Source: Bacteroidales bacterium UBA3297 (GTDB lineage: Bacteria > Bacteroidota > Bacteroidia > Bacteroidales > Paludibacteraceae). Taken from it: 64,000 nt of DNA. Both the position numbers and the translations under genes were made by a program. Within the stretch, counting starts at the first letter, position 1, and each line of letters begins with the position of its first letter. Below are positions 16,524-26,147 of this stretch, in pieces. The notes beneath the pieces are model-generated. The model was not told where the DNA came from. It saw only the letters and a list, made by a program, of their open reading frames with translations, and did not search any database. The stretch spans positions 62,001 to 126,000 of the forward strand of contig DETD01000018.1 in the NCBI GenBank assembly GCA_002362105.1, in the 5' to 3' direction.

Positions 16524-18023
16524 ATGTCAGACAGACTGTACATATTCGACACGACCCTGAGAGACGGAGAACAAGTCCCAGGATGTCAGTTAAACACCGT
16601 AGAAAAGATTGAAGTGGCCAAGAATTTGGAGACACTCGGTGTTGACGTTATTGAGGCAGGCTTTCCGATTTCTAGTCCCGGCGACTTCAATTCGGTAGTT
16701 GAGATTTCAAAGGCCGTAACATGGCCTACCATCTGTGCGCTGACCCGCTCGGTTCAGAAGGACATCGACGTGGCTGCCGAGGCTTTGAAATACGCAAAGA
16801 ACAAGCGTATCCACACTGGTATCGGCACCTCGGACTCACACATCCTCTATAAGTTCAAATCGAACCGCGAAGAGATAATAGAGCGTGCGATTGCCGCAAC
16901 AAAATATGCCAAGAAGTTGGTAGAAGACGTTGAATTCTATTGCGAAGATGCCGGCCGTACCGACAACGAATACCTTGCCCGTGTGGTTGAGGCCGTTATT
17001 AAAGCCGGAGCTACGGTAGTGAACATACCCGACACCACCGGCTATTGTCTGCCTAACGAATATGGAGAGAAGATTAAGTACCTGATGGAACACGTCGACG
17101 GCATTGAGAAGGCACGCATCTCTACCCACTGCCACAACGACCTCGGCATGGCTACCGCCAACACCATCAGCGGTGTTTTGAATGGTGCCCGACAGGTGGA
17201 AGTGACCATGAACGGAATTGGAGAGCGCGCCGGCAACACTTCGCTTGAAGAAGTTGCTATGATTCTGCGCTGCCACAAAGGCCTGGGCATCGACACCAAC
17301 ATCAACACCCAGCACATCCACCACATGAGCAACATGGTGAGCAGCCTGATGAACATGCCTATTCAGCCTAACAAGGCTATCGTGGGCCGCAACGCTTTTG
17401 CCCACAGCTCGGGCATCCACCAGGATGGTGTGTTGAAAAACAAAGAGACCTACGAAATTATCGACCCTAAAGATGTGGGCATCGACTGCAACTCCATTAT
17501 CCTTACAGCCCGTAGCGGACGTGCCGCTCTGAAGCACCGTCTGCAGACGCTGGGTATTGACGTTAGCGACCAAGAGAAATTGGATAAGATTTACCAAGAC
17601 TTCCTGAACTTGGCCGACAAAAAGAAGGAAATCAACGACGACGACGTTCTGATGCTTGCTGGCAAAGACCGCAACGCCAGCCACCACATTAAACTTGAAT
17701 ACCTCCAGGTTACATCTGGCGTAGGCATCAAGCCTGTGGCTGCCATTCGTCTCGACATTTCTGGTGAGAAATTCGAAGCGGCAGCAAGTGGCAACGGTCC
17801 TGTAGACGCAGCCATCAACGCCATCAAGAAGATCATCAGCCGCAAGATGACCCTCCAGGAGATTCTCATCCAGAACATCACCAAGGGCAGCAGCGACATA
17901 GGCAAAGTGCACATGCAGGTAGAATACGACGGTGTATCTTACCAGGGCTTCTCGGCAAATACCGACATTGTAGCCGCATCGGCCGAGGCCTATATCGACG
18001 CCATCAACAAATTCGTACATTAA
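16524..18023 (+). CDS. leuA: 2-isopropylmalate synthase
   Basis: First committed enzyme of leucine synthesis: acetyl-CoA plus 2-ketoisovalerate to 2-isopropylmalate, in the cytosol. The 499-residue chain has a DRE-TIM barrel (FDTTLRDGEQVPG near residue 9, STHCHNDLGMATANT near 200, NGIGERAGNTSLEE near 230) and a C-terminal LeuA regulatory domain (from about 370, including DISGEKFEAAASGNGPVDAA) that gives leucine feedback inhibition in the family. The Asp of TTLRDGE and the HCHN histidines are the expected metal ligands. It is first in leuA-leuC-leuD-second synthase-leuB, behind the leader attenuator. Confidence 0.95.
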   Translation: MSDRLYIFDTTLRDGEQVPGCQLNTVEKIEVAKNLETLGVDVIEAGFPISSPGDFNSVVEISKAVTWPTICALTRSVQKDIDVAAEALKYAKNKRIHTGIGTSDSHILYKFKSNREEIIERAIAATKYAKKLVEDVEFYCEDAGRTDNEYLARVVEAVIKAGATVVNIPDTTGYCLPNEYGEKIKYLMEHVDGIEKARISTHCHNDLGMATANTISGVLNGARQVEVTMNGIGERAGNTSLEEVAMILRCHKGLGIDTNINTQHIHHMSNMVSSLMNMPIQPNKAIVGRNAFAHSSGIHQDGVLKNKETYEIIDPKDVGIDCNSIILTARSGRAALKHRLQTLGIDVSDQEKLDKIYQDFLNLADKKKEINDDDVLMLAGKDRNASHHIKLEYLQVTSGVGIKPVAAIRLDISGEKFEAAASGNGPVDAAINAIKKIISRKMTLQEILIQNITKGSSDIGKVHMQVEYDGVSYQGFSANTDIVAASAEAYIDAINKFVH

Positions 18024-18059
18024 TCACAATCCAGTAACAGATACAAAAACTTACATAAG

Positions 18060-19454
18060 ATGAATACGCTATTCGACAAAATTTGGGACAAGCACGTAGT
18101 ACAAATCGTAGAAGATGGTCCAACCCAGCTCTACATCGACCGACTTTACTGCCACGAGGTAACTTCTCCCCAGGCTTTCGCAGGAATGCGCGAGCGCGGC
18201 TTGAAGTGTTTCCGTCCTGACCAGATTATCTGCATGCCAGACCACAACACACCTACCCACGACCAGGACAAGCCAATTGAAGATCCTGTATCGCGCCATC
18301 AGGTAGACACTCTGGCAAAGAACACTGCAGACTTCGGTTTGACTCACTTCGGCATGTTGAACCCAAAGAACGGCATCATCCACGTAGTAGGTCCTGAGCG
18401 CGGTCTTTCCCTGCCAGGCATGACCATCGTATGCGGCGACAGCCACACTTCTACCCACGGTGCAATGGGTGCGGTAGCATTCGGTATCGGTACATCAGAG
18501 GTTGAAATGGTAATGGCGTCACAGTGCATCCTCCAGTCTAAGCCAAAATCAATGCGCATCAGCGTTAACGGCGAATTGAAGAAGGGTGTAACCGCTAAAG
18601 ACGTAGCCCTCTACATTATGTCGAAAATGTCAACATCAGGCGCAACCGGTTACTTTGTTGAATATGCCGGTTCTGCTGTTAAGAGCCTTTCAATGGAAGG
18701 CCGTCTCACCCTCTCGAACCTGACCATCGAAATGGGTGCCCGTGGCGGTTTCATCGCACCAGACGAAGTTACTTTCGAGTACCTGAAGGGTCGCGAATAC
18801 GCGCCTAAGGGTGCTGACTGGGACAAAGCCGTTGAGTATTGGAAGACCTTGAAGAGCGGCGACGATGCTGTATTCGACAAAGATATCACATTCGACGCTG
18901 CCGACATCGAGCCTATGGTTACCTACGGAACAAATCCGGGCATGGGTATGGGCATCACCCAGCACATTCCAACCCTCGACACTGTTGACGCTGCCGGCCA
19001 GATTTCATACAAGAAGAGCCTCGACTATATGGGCTTCCAGCCAGGCGACAGCCTGCTCGGCAAGAAAGTCGACTATGTATTCTGCGGTTCTTGCACAAAC
19101 GGCCGTATTGAAGACTTCCGCGCATTTGCCTCTATCGTTAAGGGCAGAAAGAAGGCGGAAGGCGTTACCTGCTGGTTGGTTCCAGGTTCATGGATGGTTG
19201 ACGCACAAATCAGAGAAGAGGGTTTGGACAAGATATTCGAAGAAGCCGGTTTCGCACTTCGCCAGCCAGGTTGCTCGGCATGTTTGGCTATGAACGACGA
19301 CAAGATTCCTGCAGGCAAACTTTCTGTATCAACTTCAAACAGAAACTTCGAAGGCCGTCAGGGTCCAGGCGCCCGCACCGTTTTGGCTAGTCCGCTCGTT
19401 GCTGCTGCCGCTGCCGTAACAGGTGTCATCACCGACCCACGTACTATGATGTAA
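18060..19454 (+). CDS. leuC: 3-isopropylmalate dehydratase large subunit
   Basis: Iron-sulfur subunit of isopropylmalate isomerase, acting with LeuD to convert 2- to 3-isopropylmalate. The 464-residue length is that of the standard LeuC. The [4Fe-4S] ligands are seen in VFCGSCTNGRIEDFRA (one Cys after VF and one after GS) and QPGCSACLAMN. The aconitase-family marks CGDSHTSTHGAMG and GARGGFIAPDE are also present. It lies 36 bases after leuA and 34 before leuD, in one operon. Nothing unusual in the sequence. Confidence 0.95.
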   Translation: MNTLFDKIWDKHVVQIVEDGPTQLYIDRLYCHEVTSPQAFAGMRERGLKCFRPDQIICMPDHNTPTHDQDKPIEDPVSRHQVDTLAKNTADFGLTHFGMLNPKNGIIHVVGPERGLSLPGMTIVCGDSHTSTHGAMGAVAFGIGTSEVEMVMASQCILQSKPKSMRISVNGELKKGVTAKDVALYIMSKMSTSGATGYFVEYAGSAVKSLSMEGRLTLSNLTIEMGARGGFIAPDEVTFEYLKGREYAPKGADWDKAVEYWKTLKSGDDAVFDKDITFDAADIEPMVTYGTNPGMGMGITQHIPTLDTVDAAGQISYKKSLDYMGFQPGDSLLGKKVDYVFCGSCTNGRIEDFRAFASIVKGRKKAEGVTCWLVPGSWMVDAQIREEGLDKIFEEAGFALRQPGCSACLAMNDDKIPAGKLSVSTSNRNFEGRQGPGARTVLASPLVAAAAAVTGVITDPRTMM

Positions 19455-19488
19455 TTTGAGTAACCACCCTAAATTAAAAGCAAAAACA

Positions 19489-20085
19489 ATGAAACAAAAA
19501 TTCGATATAATTACCAGCACCTGTGTGCCTCTTCCACTTGAGAATGTGGATACCGACCAAATTATTCCAGCACGCTTCTTGAAAGCTACCGACAAGAAGG
19601 GCTTCGGTGACAACCTTTTCCGTGACTGGCGCTACGACAAGGAAGGCAACCCAATCAAGAGTTTCGTTTTGAACGACCCTACCTACGGAGGTTGCATCTT
19701 GGTTGCTGGCAAAAACTTCGGTAGCGGTTCTAGCCGCGAGCATGCCGCTTGGGCTATCGCCGGCTATGGTTTCCGCGTGGTTATTTCCAGTTTCTTCGCC
19801 GACATCCACAAGAACAACGAGTTGAACAACTTCGTATTGCCAGTAGTAGTAAGCGAGCAGTTCCTGGCCGAGTTGTTCGACAGCATTAACAAGAACCCTA
19901 AGATGGAAGTAAAAGTTGACCTTCCAAACCAGACCGTTACCAACCTGGCAACAGGCAAGAGCGAGAAGTTTGAAATCAACGGCTACAAAAAGTATTGCTT
20001 AATGAACGCCCTTGACGACATCGATTTCCTGCTCGAGAACAAGGATAAGATTGAAGCATGGGAAAAGAAGCAAAAAAACGCATAA
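19489..20085 (+). CDS. leuD: 3-isopropylmalate dehydratase small subunit
   Basis: Swivel-domain partner of LeuC, 198 residues from the ATG at 19489. A TTG at 19456 is in frame but only adds 11 residues that would start right at the leuC stop. Motifs: ENVDTDQIIPARFLK near residue 18 and GKNFGSGSSREHAAWA near 80. It overlaps the following synthase gene by 28 bases, a sign of translational coupling. Confidence 0.95.
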   Translation: MKQKFDIITSTCVPLPLENVDTDQIIPARFLKATDKKGFGDNLFRDWRYDKEGNPIKSFVLNDPTYGGCILVAGKNFGSGSSREHAAWAIAGYGFRVVISSFFADIHKNNELNNFVLPVVVSEQFLAELFDSINKNPKMEVKVDLPNQTVTNLATGKSEKFEINGYKKYCLMNALDDIDFLLENKDKIEAWEKKQKNA

Positions 20086-21644
20086 CTATTCTGGACACTA
20101 CACTCCGCGACGGAGAACAAACCAGCGGAGTGAGTTTCGTTCCGCACGAAAAACTCATACTAGCCCGGACGCTGCTGCAAGACGTGAAGGTAGACCGCAT
20201 TGAGGTGGCTTCGGCACGTGTCAGCGAGGGTGAGAAGGAGGCGGTGACCATGATTTGCAATTGGGCTAAGACGGTGGACATGCTCGACCGGATTGAAGTG
20301 CTCGGCTTCGTTGACGGCACCACTAGCCTCGACTGGATACACGCCACTGGCTGCCGACGCATCAACCTGCTCTCTAAAGGGTCGCTACGCCACTGCACCG
20401 AGCAGTTGAAAAAGACTCCGGAAGAGCACCTCGAGGGTATTTTGGCCAGTGTGGCATATGCCAAACAGCTGGGTATTAAGGTCAACCTCTATCTAGAAGA
20501 CTGGAGTAACGGAATTAAAAACAGTCCCGACTACGTCTTCTTTATGATGGACCACCTGAAGGACAGCGGCATCGAGCACTTCATGCTGCCTGACACTTTG
20601 GGTATTATGACCCCCGACGAGGCCTACCTCGGCATTAAACAAATGACCGACCGCTACCCCGATTTAAAGTTCGACTTCCATGCGCACAACGACTACGACC
20701 TGGCCGTTGCCAATGCCATGGGCGCTGTTAAGGGAGGCGTATGCAGTCTGCACACCACTATTAACGGTTTGGGCGAACGCGCAGGTAACGCACCGCTAGC
20801 CAGCGTGCAAGCCGCACTTCGCGACCACTACCAAGTGGAGACCAGCATCGACGAAAGCAAGCTGACCGAAGTGAGCCACCTTGTAGAGTCGTATTGCGGC
20901 ATCGCTATTCCACCCAACAAACCTGTTGTGGGCGACAGCGTGTTCACCCAGGTAGCCGGCGTTCATGCCGATGGCGACAACAAGAGCGGGCTGTACTGCA
21001 ACAGCCTACTGCCCGAACGCTTCGGACGCAAACGCGAATACGCACTCGGAAAGAACAGCGGAAAGGCCAATATTCTGCGCAACCTTGAGGAATTGGGCCT
21101 CGCCCTTACGCCAGAGCAGACCAAGGCAGTCACCAAACGAATCATCGAGCTGGGCGACAAGAAAGAGTTGGTTACCCAAGAAGACCTGCCCTACATTGTA
21201 GCCGACATTGTGAAACACAATGCGCCCGACGATAGAGTGAAACTCGACAGCTACATGGTATCTACCAGCTATGGTTTGAAACCATTGGCCAGCATCAGGA
21301 TAGAGATTAACGGTACTTGCTACGAAGAGACGGCGACCGGCGACGGCCAGTTCGACGCTTTCGTACGCGCAGTGCGACACGTTTACCGAGACAAGTTGCA
21401 GCGCAAGTTCCCTTGGCTGACCAACTACGCGGTAAGCATACCACCCGGAGGAAGGACGGATGCGCTGGTTCAAACCATTATTTCGTGGACTTTCGACGGG
21501 AAGAGCTACCGCACACGCGGCTTAGATGCCGACCAGATGGAATCGGCCATAAAGGCAACCATCAAGATGCTGAACCTGATAGAGGACTTGTATGAGCAAG
21601 AGCCCGAACGGACAAAAGCAGACAAACAAAAAACAACAAAATAA
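20058..21644 (+). CDS. Second alpha-isopropylmalate/citramalate synthase family enzyme
   Basis: A 528-residue DRE-TIM barrel condensing enzyme (ILDTTLRDGEQTSGVSF near residue 11, FHAHNDYDLAVANAMG near 215, NGLGERAGNAPLASVQ near 245) with a C-terminal LeuA-type regulatory domain (DSYMVSTSYGLKPLASIRIE, then ETATGDGQFDAF). It differs from LeuA upstream in the active-site region, so the two are not a recent duplicate. The likely roles are citramalate synthase (pyruvate route to isoleucine) or a second 2-isopropylmalate synthase. Placement between leuD and leuB fits either, because both products are processed by LeuCD and LeuB. I lean to citramalate synthase but the sequence alone does not decide. 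Confidence 0.85.
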   Translation: MGKEAKKRITILDTTLRDGEQTSGVSFVPHEKLILARTLLQDVKVDRIEVASARVSEGEKEAVTMICNWAKTVDMLDRIEVLGFVDGTTSLDWIHATGCRRINLLSKGSLRHCTEQLKKTPEEHLEGILASVAYAKQLGIKVNLYLEDWSNGIKNSPDYVFFMMDHLKDSGIEHFMLPDTLGIMTPDEAYLGIKQMTDRYPDLKFDFHAHNDYDLAVANAMGAVKGGVCSLHTTINGLGERAGNAPLASVQAALRDHYQVETSIDESKLTEVSHLVESYCGIAIPPNKPVVGDSVFTQVAGVHADGDNKSGLYCNSLLPERFGRKREYALGKNSGKANILRNLEELGLALTPEQTKAVTKRIIELGDKKELVTQEDLPYIVADIVKHNAPDDRVKLDSYMVSTSYGLKPLASIRIEINGTCYEETATGDGQFDAFVRAVRHVYRDKLQRKFPWLTNYAVSIPPGGRTDALVQTIISWTFDGKSYRTRGLDADQMESAIKATIKMLNLIEDLYEQEPERTKADKQKTTK

Positions 21645-21657
21645 TAACTGATACAGT

Positions 21658-22719
21658 ATGGAATTGAAAATTGCCGTATTACCAGGTGATGGTATTGGCC
21701 CAGAAATTTCTGAACAGGGTGTCAACGTTATGACAGCCGTATGCAACAAGTTCGGTCACAAAGTTAGCTACAAGCACGCCATCTGCGGTGCTGACGCTAT
21801 CGACAAGGTGGGAGACCCATTCCCAGAAGAGACCTTCAAGACTTGTATGGACGCCGACGCTGTGCTTTTCTCTGCAGTAGGCGACCCTAAGTTCGACAAC
21901 AACCCTAACGCAAAGGTTCGTCCTGAGCAGGGTTTGCTGGCAATGCGTAAGAAGCTCGGCTTGTTCGCCAACATCCGTCCTATCGAAACTTTCGACTGCC
22001 TTGTACACAAGAGCCCGTTGAAAGACGAACTGGTAAGAGGTGCTGACTTCATCTGCATCCGCGAGTTGACTGGCGGTATGTACTTCGGTGAGAAGAAGGA
22101 AGGTTCTGACTATGCATACGACACCAATGCTTACAGCCGTGAAGAGGTTGTACGCATTTTGAAGGTAGCTTACAAGTACGCTCAGCAGCGCAACAAACAC
22201 CTCACCGTTGTAGACAAGGCTAACGTTTTGGCTTCTTCTCGTTTGTGGAGAGCTGTTGCCCAGGAAATGGCCCCTCAGTACCCAGATGTAAAGACCGACT
22301 TTATGTATGTCGACAACGCATCTATGCGCATGATTCAAGAGCCTAAGTTCTTCGACGTTATGGTAACCGAAAACACCTTCGGTGACATCCTTACCGACGA
22401 GGGTTCTTGCATTACCGGTTCAATGGGTCTGCTTCCATCGGCCTCTACTGGCGAACACACTCCTGTCTTCGAGCCAATCCACGGTTCATGGCCACAGGCT
22501 AAGGGCTTGAACATCGCAAACCCACTGGCTCAGATTCTTTCGGTAGCTATGTTGTTTGAGTATTTCGACCTGAAGGAAGAAGGCAAACTGATTCGTGAAG
22601 CCGTTAATGCTTCTTTGGACGCTAACGTACGCACTCCTGAAATTCAGGTTGAAGGTGGTGCTAAGTACGGTACTAAGGAAGTTGGTGCTTGGATTGTTGA
22701 CTACATCAACAAGAAGTAA
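21658..22719 (+). CDS. leuB: 3-isopropylmalate dehydrogenase
   Basis: NAD-dependent oxidative decarboxylase that makes 2-ketoisocaproate, 353 residues. Family marks: AVLPGDGIGPEISEQGV at the N-terminus, GDPKFDNNPNAKVRPEQGL near 76, the substrate-binding ELTGGMYFG near 140, VDNASMRMI near 225 and the metal/NAD site TENTFGDILTDEGSCITGSM near 240. It is the last gene of the leu operon, 13 bases after the synthase, and is followed by a strong terminator. It would also serve the citramalate route if the preceding gene is a citramalate synthase. Confidence 0.95.
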   Translation: MELKIAVLPGDGIGPEISEQGVNVMTAVCNKFGHKVSYKHAICGADAIDKVGDPFPEETFKTCMDADAVLFSAVGDPKFDNNPNAKVRPEQGLLAMRKKLGLFANIRPIETFDCLVHKSPLKDELVRGADFICIRELTGGMYFGEKKEGSDYAYDTNAYSREEVVRILKVAYKYAQQRNKHLTVVDKANVLASSRLWRAVAQEMAPQYPDVKTDFMYVDNASMRMIQEPKFFDVMVTENTFGDILTDEGSCITGSMGLLPSASTGEHTPVFEPIHGSWPQAKGLNIANPLAQILSVAMLFEYFDLKEEGKLIREAVNASLDANVRTPEIQVEGGAKYGTKEVGAWIVDYINKK

Positions 22720-22741
22720 GCTAGAACTTATTCCAACATAC

Positions 22742-22780
22742 AGAAGCGTGTGTCATTCACTTGGCACACGCTTCTTTTTT
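22742..22780 (+). terminator. Terminator of the leucine operon
   Basis: AGAAGCGTGTG and CACACGCTTCT arms followed by TTTTTT. Confidence 0.9.
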
Positions 22781-23060
22781 GATAAATTCGTGAAATCAAC
22801 AGAACTTACAGCGTATTCCTCACTGCCGATCTCCACGTCATACCAGTCTGTGATGTCTTCAAAGTTGTCTGTCCTCTCCTTGCAGTTGTTAGCCCTTATA
22901 TAGAAGGTTTTACAGTGGGATGCAACCGTTTCCACAATCGATTCAGAGAAAGACCCGCAGTCAGCCCTGAATCTGTTAATAGAGACGTTGCAGATGTTTT
23001 TCAGCCTGTTGAACATTCTTTCCAGTGTCTTTCCTTGACAAAACCTGACATTGGCATTAA
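22781..23060 (-). pseudogene. Fragment of an IS1380-like transposase
   Basis: On the minus strand the frame reads FCQGKTLERMFNRLKN, then FRADCGSFSESIVETV and FYIRANN, ending EYAVSSVDF. This resembles the central catalytic region of IS1380-family DDE transposases, with the Asp of RADCGS in place. About 90 residues survive of roughly 430; both ends are missing, and the frame runs out in the leuB terminator. No terminal inverted repeats are visible. It abuts the truncated gene at about 23065. Confidence 0.65.
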
Positions 23061-23070
23061 TACATATGCG

Positions 23071-23670
23071 AAAACTGAGAAAACAGAGAAAATAGACGAC
23101 GTTGAAATATACCTTAAAGGAGGAGAGAAAATACCAGGTTATTTAAAGTTAAAAAGAGACTATAAGCCTGCGTTCATCTTATCCAATACCACAAATGGAG
23201 AAATAGATCTGAACACCATCGACTCTGTTATCACTAAGACAGACTCGGCAGTATTTCTTCCACTGAAATGGATAGAGTTGTCCGAGATCCCGTTGTATAA
23301 AGAGTACGACATAACGCTGCTACGTAGAATATATAAAGGTAAAAACATTGATGGCTACCTAGGTTTATCGGAAAAGATTAACGTACCCGTACATACGGGT
23401 TCAGGAACGTATTACTATAATAACCCAACAATTGGAGATAAATACTACTACTATGTTAAAGAAGAAGATTTTGCGTATGCCTACTTCATAAAATTACCTG
23501 GAAATTTCATTACTGTCAATCCAACCGGAAGTATAAAAAGGGCGACAAAGAAAATTCATCCTAAACTCTCAGAATACGTAGCAACCAAAGAATTCAAAGA
23601 GGCGACAAAAGGCTTGGCTAAAAATCCGGAGATTGCGCTGCCCGAGTTTGACAAGGCATTTGACAAATAA
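23071..23670 (+). pseudogene. 5'-truncated hypothetical protein beside the transposase fragment
   Basis: The C-terminal 200 residues of an unrecognised protein: VEIYLKGGEKIPGYLKLKR, then a run of beta-like segments with TYYYNNPTIGDKYYYYVKEE, and a helical tail EFKEATKGLAKNPEIALPEF. The frame continues upstream to 22915, but that part is the antisense of the transposase fragment and cannot be native. No start codon, signal peptide or promoter is left. The GGEKIPGYLK style is common in small secreted Bacteroidales proteins of unknown role. Most likely it lost its 5' part when the insertion element landed and was partly deleted. Confidence 0.6.
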
Positions 23671-23732
23671 TTCTTTACTCGAGACTGTGCAACTCTATAA
23701 ATACGACTATTACTCTGAAAAGAATAAAAAAA

Positions 23733-23764
23733 AACACCCACGTAAGAAACTTTTCGTGGGTGGG
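23733..23764 (-). terminator. Terminator of the DUF4272 gene
   Basis: CACCCACG/CGTGGGTG arms with a 12-base loop; the minus strand continues into nine T. Confidence 0.8.
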
Positions 23765-23841
23765 GTTTTATATAAAAGTTAATATTTTTAGACGATAATT
23801 TGTAGCATTAATTCTGTAAACAAGATAGAGACTTATAAGAA

Positions 23842-25047
23842 TCAGGTGTTAGGCTGAATCTTGTCCCAATCTTTTATACCATCAACGCCTGCAATCCAAT
23901 TAAGGGCATAATGCCAGAAATAGGTCACTGTAGGATCGACCGCATTCACCTCCTGGTGTTTGATTCTAGCCTCAACACAAGCCCAGTTGATGCGATAAAC
24001 CAAGTCGAGTTTATCAAGAATTTCCTCATTACTCCGCATATTAGCCTTCGCGCAAAGATCGTCGAAATTGGTATGGAACATAAGTTTGCAGATTTCACCA
24101 GCATCGCAGCACTGTGAAGGGAGATTGGCATCGACCAAGCCGAGCGCCCACAGCATAACGTAACAGCACTCGTAACGCCAAGTATGTGTTGAGTGGTATT
24201 TGTCGTGGTTCAAAGGATCGGAAATGTAGCGTTTCTCATATTCCGACACGTATTTGCTGATGTTGAAATTCTTCTCAAAAAAGTTTCTGAAATTCTCGAC
24301 ATCTTGCGGTGCGTCCTCTGGAGAGTTGACGCAAGTGTCGGCACATGCACTGGCAGTGAACACACAAGCCAGACGGTGGATAAGTTCTTCTTTAGATGCA
24401 ATTTGAGCAGCTTTTTCAGCGACAGGAACCGCCTTCTTCTCAATAAAAGGGAGTCCGAGTTTACGTAACACATCCAACGAGCGTTCCCTTCTTTCCTTAT
24501 CGCACAGTTCTTCCTTAATCTCAGTGACAATAGACTTGTCTGACATGGGATAGAATTCGTCGAAGTCGGTGCTGCCGTCTTTTGCGATAAGGGTTCTATT
24601 TTCAGAGTCGAAAAGGCGCATATCGGCCGTCAGCATAAAGGCGCCAGCCTTTTCCGCCACATCAAATAAGAATCCGTACAAAGTCTGCGATCTGTCTTTA
24701 TTATCATTAAAGAATAAAGAAACAGAGGCTATATACTTAAACAACTGTATTTGAGTGATTGCGGCAGACTTCACCTCTTGATTGGCAACAGGGGCCTGCG
24801 AAAAATAGCCCGCCATACCGCTGATTTGCGACTTAACATATTGGGCATCGGAATGTACCCTGGCAAAAATAGGACTTCCATCGAAAAGGGTAAGTTTAAA
24901 CTGACCTTCTTCAGTCTCCTCAACCTCGGTAACCACTTTCTGCATCACATCTTTCAGATATTCGATAAAGTTTTCAGCGTCGCTTCTATAGCTATAAAAG
25001 GTTACGTCAAACTGTTGCCACGAGTTTTCACTGTTTTGTTTTTTCAT
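23842..25047 (-). CDS. DUF4272 domain-containing protein
   Basis: A 401-residue probable cytosolic protein (no signal peptide, no membrane segment). The C-terminal part from about residue 185 matches DUF4272 as I know it: RRERSLDVLRKLGLPF at its start, then WRYECCYVMLWALGLVD and a tail with RINWACVEAR. The N-terminal 180 residues form a separate domain with ENFIEYLKDVMQKVV and SAAITQIQLFKYIASVSLFF. The function of the domain is unknown. A -7 element (TAATTTTG, minus strand 25090-25097) and a terminator make it monocistronic. Confidence 0.75.
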   Translation of the reverse strand: MKKQNSENSWQQFDVTFYSYRSDAENFIEYLKDVMQKVVTEVEETEEGQFKLTLFDGSPIFARVHSDAQYVKSQISGMAGYFSQAPVANQEVKSAAITQIQLFKYIASVSLFFNDNKDRSQTLYGFLFDVAEKAGAFMLTADMRLFDSENRTLIAKDGSTDFDEFYPMSDKSIVTEIKEELCDKERRERSLDVLRKLGLPFIEKKAVPVAEKAAQIASKEELIHRLACVFTASACADTCVNSPEDAPQDVENFRNFFEKNFNISKYVSEYEKRYISDPLNHDKYHSTHTWRYECCYVMLWALGLVDANLPSQCCDAGEICKLMFHTNFDDLCAKANMRSNEEILDKLDLVYRINWACVEARIKHQEVNAVDPTVTYFWHYALNWIAGVDGIKDWDKIQPNT

Positions 25048-25089
25048 AATACTAAATTTTAGATTTTTACTAGTTTTTTATTAACACAA

Positions 25090-25097
25090 CAAAATTA
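25090..25097 (-). promoter_or_regulatory. -7 element upstream of the DUF4272 gene
   Basis: TAATTTTG on the minus strand; the -33 box is not at consensus spacing (TTG 16 bases upstream). Confidence 0.35.
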
Positions 25098-25192
25098 AGA
25101 TGTGGTACGGCGCCAAAAAAGAGCAAAAGTGCACTAAAAATAAGCAGATATGGATAATTGCATTTATGATGGGGAACACGCACAAAAATGCT

Positions 25193-25200
25193 TAACTTTG
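25193..25200 (+). promoter_or_regulatory. -7 element upstream of the AEC transporter
   Basis: TAACTTTG 28 bases before the start codon; no good TTG at the usual distance. Confidence 0.4.
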
Positions 25201-25228
25201 CGACACCAAAAGAGATGGATATAAATAT

Positions 25229-26143
25229 ATGCAACAGCTGACATTTACTATGCTAGAGTTGTTCGCCTTAGTGTTGGTTGGATTTGTAGCCAACCGCCTG
25301 CACTACACAACAGCAGACAGCGACAAGAAGCTATCGGGACTAATTATCGATTTCACATGTCCCGCCCTTGTTTTATCATCAGTAATGGGCGACCGCTTAC
25401 CAGACAGAGACCTTATTCTTCCCTTGTTGGCAATCGGGTTCCTAACCTACCTTCTATTAACACCCATTGCGCTATTCCTGCCTAACGCACTCAAGCCAAA
25501 AGAAGGGGAGAAAGGCATCTACGGGTTTATGATGATTTTCGGCAATGTAGGTTTTATTGGCTACCCCATCGTAGCCTCTATATTCGGGTCTAACGCCATA
25601 TTTTATGCCAGCGTACTCAACTTTCCGAACACCTTCTTTGTGTTTGTGCTAGGCTCGGCGCTCATATCGGGAGGCGGAAAGATAAGGTTCAATTGGAAGA
25701 CGCTGGTCAGCACTCCCATGCTGGCGTCGTATCTATCTATACTAATTGTGTTTATGGGTTGGGACAACATACCCGAAGTCATCAGCAAGCCAATCACACT
25801 GCTGGGCAACATAACCGTGCCGGCATCGTTGCTGATTATCGGCAGCCAGATGGCGCAAATGCCCCTGAAAAAGATGGTCGGAACCTGGCGGATATACTTT
25901 TCGGCAGGCATCAAACTATTTGCTGCCCCACTCCTGCTATTCTTGTTGTTCTCGCTTTTGGACTTCAACGAAGAGGTGGTACGCATCAACACCATTGTCA
26001 TAGCCACTCCTGTAGCCGCCTACGGTACTATACTATGCTTGAAATATAACCGCGACATGAGCATTATTACACAGGCCACATTCCTGACCAATCTGTTGTC
26101 GGTGGTTACCATACCTATAGTGGCAGGCATCATAGGGGTATAG
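25229..26143 (+). CDS. AEC-family transporter
   Basis: Inner-membrane protein of 304 residues with about ten hydrophobic segments, in the auxin efflux carrier (AEC) superfamily, whose bacterial members move malate, malonate or other small organic anions. Visible family features are DFTCPALVLSSV near residue 45, FGNVGFIGYPIVASIFG near 110, NITVPASLLIIGSQMAQ near 195 and a final IATPVAAYGTILCLKYN. The substrate is unknown. It is convergent with the broken secreted-protein gene and ends only four bases from it. Confidence 0.88.
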   Translation: MQQLTFTMLELFALVLVGFVANRLHYTTADSDKKLSGLIIDFTCPALVLSSVMGDRLPDRDLILPLLAIGFLTYLLLTPIALFLPNALKPKEGEKGIYGFMMIFGNVGFIGYPIVASIFGSNAIFYASVLNFPNTFFVFVLGSALISGGGKIRFNWKTLVSTPMLASYLSILIVFMGWDNIPEVISKPITLLGNITVPASLLIIGSQMAQMPLKKMVGTWRIYFSAGIKLFAAPLLLFLLFSLLDFNEEVVRINTIVIATPVAAYGTILCLKYNRDMSIITQATFLTNLLSVVTIPIVAGIIGV

Positions 26144-26147
26144 TCCC

